Assembly: GCA_012845835.1 (NCBI GenBank)
Contig: JABAKD010000028.1
Location: 6,122,796-6,186,795 of the forward strand
Direction of reading: 5' to 3'
DNA: 64,000 nt
Source of the DNA: Undaria pinnatifida
Lineage: Eukaryota; Sar; Phaeophyceae; Laminariales; Alariaceae
The position numbers and the translations under genes are program-made. Below the pieces are notes generated by a model. It saw nothing but the letters and a program-made list of their open reading frames with translations. It was not told the origin of the DNA and did not search any database. Below, piece by piece: positions 11,601-23,600 of this stretch (the stretch's first letter is position 1; each line of letters begins with the position of its first letter).

Positions 11601-14600
11601 AGGAAAATTCACTTTGCCTAGCGCAGCTGTAGGGCCGCCGCAACACACGCGATGCGTCGCAAGCCTATACGGGTTATCTCCCTCTTAGTGGTGGCCGATG
11701 CAAGGGTGCTGTGTCCCACCCGTGCCATGATGAGCAGAAGGCTGTGGGTTGTGGACAAGTTAGTATTAGCGTATCTCCTATATTCCCGGCGTAGCCCACG
11801 GCAGCCTAAAACCCATGTATACTCGAACAATGCCTCCGGGGTACGGTGTAAAACCACATTTGACAACATTTGAGTTTGAAAAAATTTGGAGCCCAAATTT
11901 CATCAGACCAGCAGATGTGACCGGTGGTAAAATCTCGGAGGAACTTTTCCCCCCCAAAAACAGCTGCCCGTAAGACGTCGTTCCGGAAAAAAATGATCAG
12001 AACTGCCCAATACCCCGCAACATCCCTAACGAAAAAAAAAAAACACTACCAAATTTTACTGCATACGATCAAGCCTAAGAAAAAATACAAGAAGAGCAAA
12101 CGCGAGCGAAGCGTGTGATGGACAGGAGTGCGCGGAAATACGGCACACTACAACACGCAGCCTAGATATCGAAAAGGTTGAAACACGGGTGAAAAAAAAA
12201 ATGTTTCCAGTGTGCAAGACCGAATCGCTGCGGTTTTTTCGAAATCACGGCCTCAGAGACGTACACATTCACGTGAGGCGTATATTTTATAACTAATTTT
12301 CAAGGACGTCAGCCGTGAGTTTGACGAATTTCAGGTCAATACTCATTGTTCCAAACATGATGTTTACTCAGATTCTCCACCGAAACAAAAAATGATAGAA
12401 AAAAATCCTGAGTTATCGAGTGACTGTCACATTTTTTTTTTAGCTCTTCGCTGACGGCAACACGTACCATGTAACGATTCGGGCAGCCCCATTGTTCAAA
12501 CGCTTGAACACAGCGTAGGCTTCCACGTGCACCACAGGGCACCTCTAGCTGTTCTGCGTGCCCTCTCTGCTCTTACGCCGTGAATTTTGACGGATTTCCG
12601 CCGAATGAGGCGTTATTGTAGGACGCACGAAAACACTCAAAAGTACTGGAACCCTGGCAGCCCCCTCAGCCAGTACAGTAGTACTGCCAGTACAGTAGTA
12701 TTGCCAGTACAGTAGTACTGCCAGTACATACTGGACGAGGGCCCAGCCCTATAAATCGGGGTACCCACTCTAACCCTAACCTTCCAAAGGTTACCTTTAA
12801 CCCTAACCTTCCAAAGGTTACCTTTGTGCATACTGTACCCTTTGAACGGCCGCTTTGCTTCGTGATTGCACGCGAGCAATCGAGGGAAAAACAAAAGGCA
12901 AAACTGCGGTTACCATACGAGTGTCGCAGTCCATCATGAACGAGATCGAGCAGCCTCAGGTAAAAGTCACCTAACAGAGAAAAAACACCCTGCAATAAAA
13001 TAACACCTAATACCTGGTAAATGATGAAAAAACAACAATCGAACGCCTTGATATTACACATTCACAATTAACAAACAAACAAGTTAACCCCTTTAGAGCC
13101 CCAGAACCCCTCCTCATGCAAAATCCAAGCAATCCCCCCCCCAAAACGGGTTTCCAGCTATTAAGGCGTTAATGTAAAACATAGAATAGCAACAAAACAC
13201 CAGGGCAGGCAGGCAAGGGAAACCATTCACATGACCATTCGTGACATCTATAACATAAGGCCAACCGACATGCTTGACCTCCCCTGCTGCACCGCCGCCG
13301 ATTTCGGTGTACCCTTGGCTACCCCAGCTCGTGCCTGCGCGACGGCGGCATCCAACTCGCGGACCTCGTCAACCAAGTGCCTGTTCAGTCGAATGAACAT
13401 CATGCGCTCGACCTTACTCGCAACCATGTTGCTGCGCAGGTCACCGATGAGGTGGGCGTGCGCCGAAAAATTGCGCTCGCCGTGGCAGCTGGTGGCCTCA
13501 ACCCCATGATACAACCGAGCGATAAACGCTAGATACGGCATTTGCGCCGGAGACGTGACCTTGCCCGTCGTCGGACATACTCGGTCAGCGGCCCGCCGAT
13601 TCCAAAACTCCAGAAGATCGAAGCCGTCCACGTCAATCTGGTCCGGCTCCGCGAAGTACACCAATGCCTCTCGCCCGATCAGCACGCGTCGCCCCGTGAA
13701 GGAAGACTGATTCTCGGCCCAATCGCTGCCAATACTACCACCAGCAGCTGCCGCCACACGTGCCGCGCGGCGTTCCTCTAGTCTGGAAGGCTTTTTCCTC
13801 TTGGGTGCAGGTTCCGCGGGCTCCACCTTCACCATTTGCACCGGCACAGGCGCGGGCGGCTGCGCGGGCGGCTGCGCGCGCACATCCGCGAATTCCGCAA
13901 CCAGCGCGATCAAGTCTCCTTCGGCGCGAGTTCTGAGGGTCGCAGAGCCGTTCACAAGTTGGTCGCCGCCGAGCGACTTTCGCCTCGGGTCCAGCAACGC
14001 GCACAGACGCTCCACCTTCAGCGAGGCCTTCCCTGCGCCCTCGTCTTCCATCACCTCTAGCAGCACATCCCGCACTCCTTGCGCCTCCGCGGTAAGCTCT
14101 GTCACCTCGGTGCGTTCCGTCGTGATGCCGCCAGGTGCGGTCGGCAGGACGGTCGCGTTCGGTACCCGGATTGGCTGGGTTTGCTCCTTCAGCATCTCGA
14201 TCACCTCGTGCATGATGAACATCGCCTGGCTGACGTGGGTGTCCTTGGCTTCTCGCATCGGTATCGTGGCCTCGGTGACGTCGTCCAGGAGGCTGCACAC
14301 CTCGTTGGTGACGGTCCATTCGTGCGATGTCAGCTTCCGCGCGTTTTTCTGGACTTCTTGGCGGAAATACTCGCTGATCGCCTTCTTCAAGGCAAGAACG
14401 CGATCCATCATCTTGAACTGGCTAGTCCACCTTATCGTAGAGGCATTTTTTGCAAGGGGGAAGATCGTGGGGGGCGTAAGGGGTGCGGGCCGGCAGCGCA
14501 GAAGGGGGAGGTGTCGATTTCTTTGATATCCATGCGGTGGTAATCAACCGACGACAAAGGGAAGCCAAACGTAAGCAAACGTAAGCAGTATTTACTATTG

Positions 14601-17600
14601 AGTATTTAACACAGAAAACGAAAGCCGCCGATACGAATCGAACTGTACCAAAGTCTCAAAGTTTCAATTTCAAACAGCATGCAGTCGGAACATACAACAT
14701 ACATCCAATTTGCACCAAAAATTAATAATCAGCGATTGAAAAAGAAAACGTAAAATACAAAAATTGTACAAGCGTAAAAACGCACAAATACATACACTGT
14801 GCGCTATGAACATATAAATAATAAAATTAGCTGCCGCAAAAACGAGTACGAGACAGTTCAAGCCGAACAGGCACAACACGAATATACGCAACCTTCAAAA
14901 CTCCAACTACAAATCACCTCGTGTCGTTTCGCCTAACGAGCTCGCAGACCTCGTGCAAGCCCTCCTCCAGCCCTAGGAGCTCCTTCGGCTTGTCGCTGCT
15001 GCCGGCGGAGTGGCCCCAGATACCGACTCCTTCCGCCAGCTTCTTCATGAGCTCGCCCATCGCTTTGTTCTTGCAATGCGCCGGAGAACCCGCAATGCCC
15101 AGACTCCACAATACCGCGGAGTTGACATGATGGCAGTTGCACTTCATGGCCTCCACGCCCAACGCCTCACACGCGTTCCCAGCGTTTCCTCCTTGATCCA
15201 CCGTAAAAGCAAGGAAGACGTCCTTAGGCTCCACGGACTTACCCATGAAATCCGCAAAGTACTCCCGCGTCAGCTGCGAATAAAGAAACGTTGAGACAAC
15301 CGACGGAAAGTGAAAACAAATTGCAACTAGATAAAACAAGCACAGCCAGAAAAAAAAAAAATGTGAGAAAAATTATGTAAAGGGCCACATTATACATAAT
15401 TTAATTTCAATACGAAGTTCGAAGCACCGAAAACAAAACAATGAACGATCCAAAAACAAAAAAAACATCATCCACCTGAACAGGTAAAAAACAACAACAA
15501 CAACAACAACAACAACAAAACTAATGCGGGCAACACAAAGCGCCTCACCGCTTCGACCCAGGGCGTGATGTCGTCAGCAGTGTGCGTGCGGGGAAACGCT
15601 CGTGTCGCAAGCGCGACGCGGGTAACACCGCTGCTACCCTTGCGCACGTACGAGACGGTGAAGGTGATGTACTCCTCGCCGGCCGCATTCGTGCGATCTA
15701 GCTGGGCACCGAGAAAAGCCCCCGAATACCCCACGGTCAGACACTCCTCACGGAACGAACGCAAGTCGTTCATGACGATTTCTTTCACCCTGCTATGGAG
15801 GGTGGACAAGTAAATGTCGAAGGTGCTGGGTGCCATCGTCGTGTTCACGTACTCGGGGGCCAAAGCGCCCACGAAGAGCTTTAAGCCGTCATCATACCGC
15901 ATGCGTTCAGGCCTCAGGTTGACGCAGCACCAGATGACGAAACGGAGGTCGGCAGAGTCTCTCCTTCTCTGGTCCATCTTCAGTCGCTGGTGCTGCTGCA
16001 GGAGTGACTCTCCGCTTGATGCGCCTGCTGATGAGTGTCCCGCTGTGATAAAAGGGGAAAAAAAAGCAAGGCAAGGCAAGATTAAAGCGGGAACAACGAT
16101 TTGAACGCTCCGCAATGAAACGAAAAAGAAAACAAACAAGGCAAGATTAACGAGCGACGATATTTTAGGTAGTTTTATAGTTTTCGCGAGCAACACACTT
16201 CACCACAGCAGCAGTCACCCGCTGTTCATTGTTTTTAATAATTATTGTAACGTCAGCTGGGAGTTCGACGAATTTAGAGTCGATACTCATCGTTGCAAGC
16301 TGCGTAGAACACCGGTCGCCCGTTATTAGCACGTTTTCATGAGCCAAAGCCTAATCAATACCTGGGTAGTAATAATGGATATCAAGCCTGCAAAGACCCA
16401 TGATGAAGGCATTGACGTGTCATGGAAAATATCATCCCTTGCAGTAAGAGATAGAAAATGCCATGCTAATGTTGATGCATTACACCGCTTTCTCACAAAT
16501 AAATCGAATAAATAACAACGTATCCTTGAACAAGACATCCTTATTATTATCATCATTGATCTAGGTACTATGATGGCGTGGCATAAGTACACCATTCAAC
16601 AAGTGTGTCATGATACTGCCCTACTCACATTTTATACTATTGATAGATTTAACGGTGATAATGGAATAGTGGAATAAAATGACAAAACGTATATACGAAC
16701 GACATATTACGCAGCTTGCAAAGATGAGTATCGACCCTAAATGTGCCGAACTCACAGCCGATGTTGTTGGGATAATTTTATAAAACGACAGCAGTGCATT
16801 AAAAATACTCTTCATGCATGAGCAAGTGTTAGATTTTTCCACATCCGCCGGAGGATAAAAAAAGAAAAAAAAGTTAGATGGGTAACAACAATAGCCTGCA
16901 TATCTAGCAAAAAGCACAACAAAAACAATTAACATTACATTATACCCCATCATTAAGGAACATTTCATCAACACGGTAGTACTCACACTTGAAGTACGTA
17001 CACAGCATTAACACTAACGCGGTAGTACTACACATATCCCCTAAAAATATATCATTAACTGCAATAGGGCATACATATATTATCTGGTATTAACTTTATT
17101 TAGTACCAGGTACGCAGTAGTAAAATGCCTGAAAACGTTCATCTTTAGAGCCAATAACCACTCATCAACAAACACATTAGACTATTAACACAGCACTATT
17201 ACGAGTAGGGCATATATTATCTACTGCTGTATCATAGTGTCAACACCAATACAGCAGTAGAGCAAGTCCCGCTTGTTGCACGTACCAGCTATGGCGTTAT
17301 TGCTTGATTGCAACATGCAACACATTAATGCGATCTAAAACAGAATTAACACGTACCAGTACAAAACAAACGAACAGCACGACCACAGCCGGTAATACCA
17401 GATACCAGAGTATTAAATATACCGGTAGTCTATAGTACATACATACTATAGACTACGCAATTTTCGGAGCATTTTCCCTTCCATATCGAAAGAAAAACAA
17501 AACATGATTTCAAGAAAATCACGGGAAAAAACCTAGAGACTACACTCGGGAGTAGGGAGCATAAACCAAAAAGAAATCACGAAAATAAATATCAGAGATA

Positions 17601-20600
17601 CGAGAGATAAAACCGGAGATAAAACGAGAAAACAGATGAAATTCGATGAACGATTTTTTTTTAATTTTTGCAACTTTATTTTCAGTTTTCATCAAACTCC
17701 TCACCGATTGCCGCAGCGGCTACTGGCGCCCTCCTCTTCTGCGATGTCCCTAGTTCCTTCATGGCTTCTTCGTACTTGTCGGGATGTTTGTTCTCGATGT
17801 GGGTGCTCAAGCCAGATGTTCCCGTCCCTCTATTATTGTCCCCCGACCCACTCCACTTCATGAGGTGGTGGCAGGGCGTCCCATCACCGCTCCTGACCAA
17901 GCACACCACGTTTTTTTCGTCGATGGACGGGGTGAATCTGCTCACAAACCGCCAACACCAAGCCGTCAGCTTCCGCTTGCCGGAACCAGGCGGCTCGAGT
18001 GTGACCGTCATGCACCTGCCGTTGCCGCCGTTGATCGTGGCTTCAGCCTTGCTTGGGGGTTGCAACACCCGGTCACTCCCACCCACCGCATCGTCCCAAG
18101 CAGCAGGCGCTGACAAAGCGGCAGACGAGGCCTCTACACCACCAGTACCAGGCGCCGACCCAGCAGCAGACCCAGCCTCTGACCTACTGTCAGTACCACT
18201 GGGATTCCCCTCTAAAGCGCTCATTGTTCTGCTGGACCACACTGCTGGCTGGGCGTGGTGTAGGCACGTGTGTGGCGTGGTGTGGGCAGGTGTGTGGCTC
18301 CTCTGTCCACCCAAAGAGGGAGGATGAGGTCCTACCCGCAAGGAACCCGAAGAATCAGAACCAAAAAAAGAACAAAAACAAAAGCCAAAAATTTCGGGCG
18401 GTATCCAGTTTCGGCGGTACTTTTCGGGCGGTATCGAGAGTTGGGGGTGGGTTTCGGGCGGCATCGAGAGTCGGCGGAACTTTTTGGGCGGTTGTTGTTG
18501 TTGTTGTTGTTGTTGTTGTTCTCACATTAACTGGGCGGTAGCAAGAGTTGGCGATGACTTTTTTGGCGGAAGCGGCAAAACTAAATTTATGGCGTCATTT
18601 TTTTTCAGGGTGGTGTTCGGTAACGATATTTTGGGCGGTCTCAGACGGGGCGGTACTGCCACTTGCCGGTAGTTTTGCTGACGGTAGTCGGTATTTCGTT
18701 ATCTGACGGTAACTACTTTGACGGAAACGGTAAAACCAAAATGTGCCGGTAATTATGTCGGTGGTAATAGGACACGACGGTAATTTTTCGACGGTAAACG
18801 GTATATCCAGGTTTCAGGTCGGGACGGGTTTTATTGTCGGCTCACAACGGGATGGGAATGCAATGAGCCGGGATACTTTGGCCGGGTTGCTGGGACTAAG
18901 TTTTTTGCCGGTACCGCCTTCGCGGTATCCGGGACAACCTAAATATACTGGTACATTTTCGCCGGGAACGCAACATGCCGGGACCGCCTTCGGCGGTACC
19001 CGGTACAGCAAAATGTGCAGGTATTTTTTCGCCGGGAACGCAACATGCCGGGACCGCCTTCGGCGGTACCCGGTACAGCAAAATGTGCTCGTACTTTTTT
19101 GCCGGGAACGCAACATGCCGGAAATTGATGCGAATGAAGTAAACCAGCTAGCTAGCCTAACCGGTAGACCGGTTGGCTTCGCCGGGTCATCAGAGGGGGA
19201 CGGTTGCACCCGAACCAGGCACAGACACCTCGGCCGACGCAGCCCCTGCACTGCTTTCAGCACTGGGGTTCCATTCCGAAGCGCTCATTGTTCTGCTGGA
19301 CCGCACACGCTAGGAGGTGTGGGCAGGTGGCTGGTGTTGGTCTGCACAGCTGCCGTCGACCCAATAAAAAATGGTTCTGCCGATAAGGAACTCGCCCCGA
19401 ACCAAAAAAAAAATTAAAACAAATGAACCTCACAGCACCGAAACAAAAAAACTTCTGCAGAATGAAGAAAAAAACACTCGAAAGAAAAAAAAAAAAAACT
19501 GTTCGGGAGGAAACGAACCCCGCACTTAGATCTTATAGAGTTACATATCATCTCCCAGGCCACTCGGCCAGTGAAGAAGTGCACGAAATCCCGGCAATCC
19601 ATTATACCGGTACTTTTTTGCCGGGATTTCAATATGCCGGTACTTTTTGAGCGGTATCCGGTTCTACTTTACAGCTTCTGGACAAGCCGTGGTCACAGGT
19701 GTCGTCCCTTCTCCCCCCCGGTTCTTGCCTTCATTTTTATCGCGCATAGGGTTCAGCAATCCCACTGCTCGTCGATTTTTCATCGAGAGTTGCTAACTCA
19801 CGCTCTCGCGCTTTCCGCAAGTCATTTTGTGCACAAGAAAAAGTCCCAACGATTTTATACGAGTATGCACTCGGCGGGGCTCGAACTCACGAAACTGACC
19901 TATCCCAGGCTCGAGGATAACCTGATACGCCAAAAATGAACCGGTACATTTTCGTCGGGATTGCAATATGCCGGTACCCTTTGGGCGGTATCCGGGACTC
20001 GAAAATCACGTGGGTTCATCCGGGCCCTAGTGCCATTTGTCGGGATATTATTTTAAACGGTTACCGGGACTGCGTTTTTTGCCGGTACCGCCTTCGGCGG
20101 TATCCGGGACCACCTAAATATGCCGGGATATGCCGGTATCCCGGATCCCGCCTACTAGGTTGGGATTTTGACGTCGGGATTTATCCCGACCTGAACCCTG
20201 GGTATTTCGATATCTGAAGGTAACTGCCTTGACGGAAACGGTAAAACTAAAATATGCCGGTAATATTTCGGCGGTAATGCAACACGACGGTAATTTCTTG
20301 ACGGTAGACGGTAATTCGTTTTTCGGCGGTAACGCTCTCGTTGGTAAACGTTAACACGAGAAATGCAGATATTTGGCAGTTGTTGTTGTTGGATATGTGC
20401 GTGCCTCACCTCACAGGCGGGCAATAAGCTACTTCTCTTTTCATCACATCGGGATTGAGCAGTCTCATGCAAACAACAACCACCGGAAAAAAAAAAGAAA
20501 AAAGTCCCTACACAACAAGCGGGCAATAAGCTACTTCTCTTTTCATCACATCGGGATTGAGCAGTCTCATGCAAACAACAACCACCGGAAAAAAAAAAGA

Positions 20601-23600
20601 AAAAAGTCCCTACACAACAAGCGGGCAATAAGCTACTTCTCTTTTCATCACATCGGGATTGAGCAGTCTCATGCAAACAACAACCACCGGAAAAAAAAAA
20701 GGCGCCTACACAACAAGCGGGCAAGCTACTTCTCTTTTCTTAGGGTCTGGCGAAGCAGCAGGCGGGACTGACGAAGCAGCAGGCGGGACTGACGAAGCAG
20801 CAGGCGGGACTGACGAAGCAGCAGGCGGGACTGACGAAGCAGCAGGCCCAGCCTCTTCACTTGTAGTGGCAGCAGACCCACCCCAACACTACTGTCCGCA
20901 CCGCTCATACTTCAGCTGGCCACGCTGGGCGTGATGTGGTGTGCGTGTGGTGGCAGGTGCGCGACGCTCCCTGTCCACACGTCCACACACGCCTACAAGG
21001 TTCTCCCGAAAGGGAACCAGTGGAACCTTCCGACCAGAAAATATAAAATAGAAAAGAACATCCGCCACATGTCGCGCGGCATCCAGTACAACAAACTACT
21101 GACGGTGCGTTTTGGGCGGTATCCAGTGTTGGCGGTACTCTCTTGGCGGTATCTACAGTTGCCGGTATTTATCTGCCGGTAAACGGGAAAACATAAATCT
21201 GACGGTAATTCCGTCAGACGGTAATAAATGTGACGGTAGTTTCTTGACGGTAGACGGTGTTTCATTTTTCGGCGGTAACGCCCTTGGCGGTAGACGGTAA
21301 CACGAGAATATGCCGGTAAACGGCGGAATACCGGGACCGTCAGACGGGGCGGTAAAAACAACGACGGGTAGATTACCGAACACCACCCTGATGTTTTTCG
21401 GCGGTAATGCAATACGGCGGTATTCATTTTGGAGGTAGGCGGTTTTTTGCTCTTCGGCGATAACGACTTAGGCGGAGGCGGAAAAACCAAAAACATGGAC
21501 GTATTTTTTCCGGCGGCAATGCAGTACGGCGGTATTTATTTTGGACGTACGTAGGCGGTTTTTCGTTTTTGGGCTGTAAAGGCTTCGGCGGAGGCGGAAA
21601 AACCAAAACATGGCGGTTAAACCCCCATGTCACCGGGACCGTCACGGCGGGAAAATGACTGACCTTAACCCTGATTTTCTGGAAAATAGATGAAAACGAG
21701 CAAAAATCAAAGGAAGAAAAAAAAAAAAAAAACTGAAGAAAAACGAAGCATATCTGAAGTTGCCAATGAGGTACGCTTCACAAAGGTTTTGTAGGAGGGG
21801 GTTCGAAGGGAGAGCTGGGGGCTTGGGGGGGTAGGGAAACGCAACAAGAGAAGCACGAAGAAGTACACGAGCGAAAACATCGAAGGAATAGTAGCGCATA
21901 CAAATAACACAATACCGGTTGTAAATAAGAAGGAAAAGAGAGGGACACGAACGAAACCAAAGAGGAATAAGAAACGAAAACAAAAACTGAACGAAAACGA
22001 AGAAAATCGAAAGGGGGGGGGGGGGGCGTACGAAAAACACTCAGAAGAAAAAAAAAGGGGGGGGGGGGGGAACAAGGAGCAAGAAAAACGAAGCGGAGAA
22101 AGAACATAATAAAAAACAAACGAAAAAAGCACAAAAAAAAACGAAAACGCACGACAAACGCCCTTCAATCACCTCAACAGCTCCTTGATTATTCTCTGGA
22201 GCCTAGCCATGTCCCCCACCTCGTACATCAGCCGCCCTAGCTTCAAGTTGCACTTGAACCACAATCTGTTGTTCTTGTGCTCCCTTGAGGGCGACAACGT
22301 TTTCGGAGCGTCGGGAGGGGGTAGATCGAGCGCAAATACATTTGCAGCAAGCAGTGCGCGAAGAGAAACAAAACAGAAAGCGACCACCAACAGTAACACA
22401 GCAATAGCAAAAGTCAACCGCCGGTTACTTACAACAGCGCGTCAAGAACAAACGGAAACAACAAAAACTCTATATACCACAAACGCAATTCACCTACAAC
22501 AAAAAACGAACCTCTCGGCATGAAGAATGTCTGCTTCCGACGCCGTGACGGCGTTCGGGCGAAACTGCCAAGAGAGGAAAACGAAACAAACTTGAAAAAA
22601 AAAAAAAAAAAACGGAAACCGCATGAAACGGAAAGGAAAGCACAAAACAAAACTCCCGCCCAACCAAACAAAACTCCCGCCCAACCCCAACCCTCCGGGG
22701 GAGTCATCCACTCGTACACGCCGTAACAAGCGCGACGGAAGGACGTCATCACGCAGAACGCAAAAATATAAGCTCCGACAAAAGCAAACCTGAGGTGGTC
22801 TTCTAGATTTTGGAAAACAAAATAAAGCGCAACGAAACACAACCGAACAACCGAACAAAACAAACCCGAAAAGAACAACAAAACAAAAGCAAAAACAAAA
22901 TAAAGAGGGGAAAAAAAAAAAAACGACAAAACGAGTGCCGCAAGCGGGCGACCTCCCCCCCCCCCCCCCCCTGCCCTCCAATCTCCCCTCTCCCATCCCC
23001 GCTCCCCTCTCACCTGAGCGTGTCCAAGGTCTGCTCGTAGAAACCCTTGAGCAGGTTCCAGTCGTTCGACGACGACACATAGTCCAGCACGCTGCTAACC
23101 CCCTTCTCCCCTATGTTTTGGGTTACCGCTCCCTTGGTGTACCCTGCCAGAGCAGCAAACAAAGGGACGGCACACAGCCAATTACCAAAACAAAAGCAGA
23201 AAAAAACAGAGAACATCAATACCAGGTGCTGTAACATCAACGAACAAACGACGAAAAATATGCAACAGCAAAACAAAACAACGACAAATATGCAACAGCA
23301 AAACAAAACAACGAACGTAAACATGTCAACAACGGCAAAACGACAACCATAAAAAAAACAATACCAACACCAACAACGGCAACAATAACCACTACACTAC
23401 CAACAGCAACAAATGCGACAACAGCAACGATACCAACCCACAACCACTACTGCAACAACTGCAACAACTGCAACAACTGCAGGGTGTCTGACATCATTGT
23501 GTTATATCAACCATGCCAACTAACCCAAACCCTAACCCTATCCCATACTGTACTCGTATACCGGTCGAAGTGCCTCCTAATGGCATCACTGGGGTAAAAT

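Noticed and set aside
19862..19935. tRNA-like sequence, minus strand, with GAGTTCGAGCCCC T-arm text
   Set aside because: B-box-like, but acceptor and anticodon stems do not pair properly. At most a decayed tRNA or tRNA-derived SINE.
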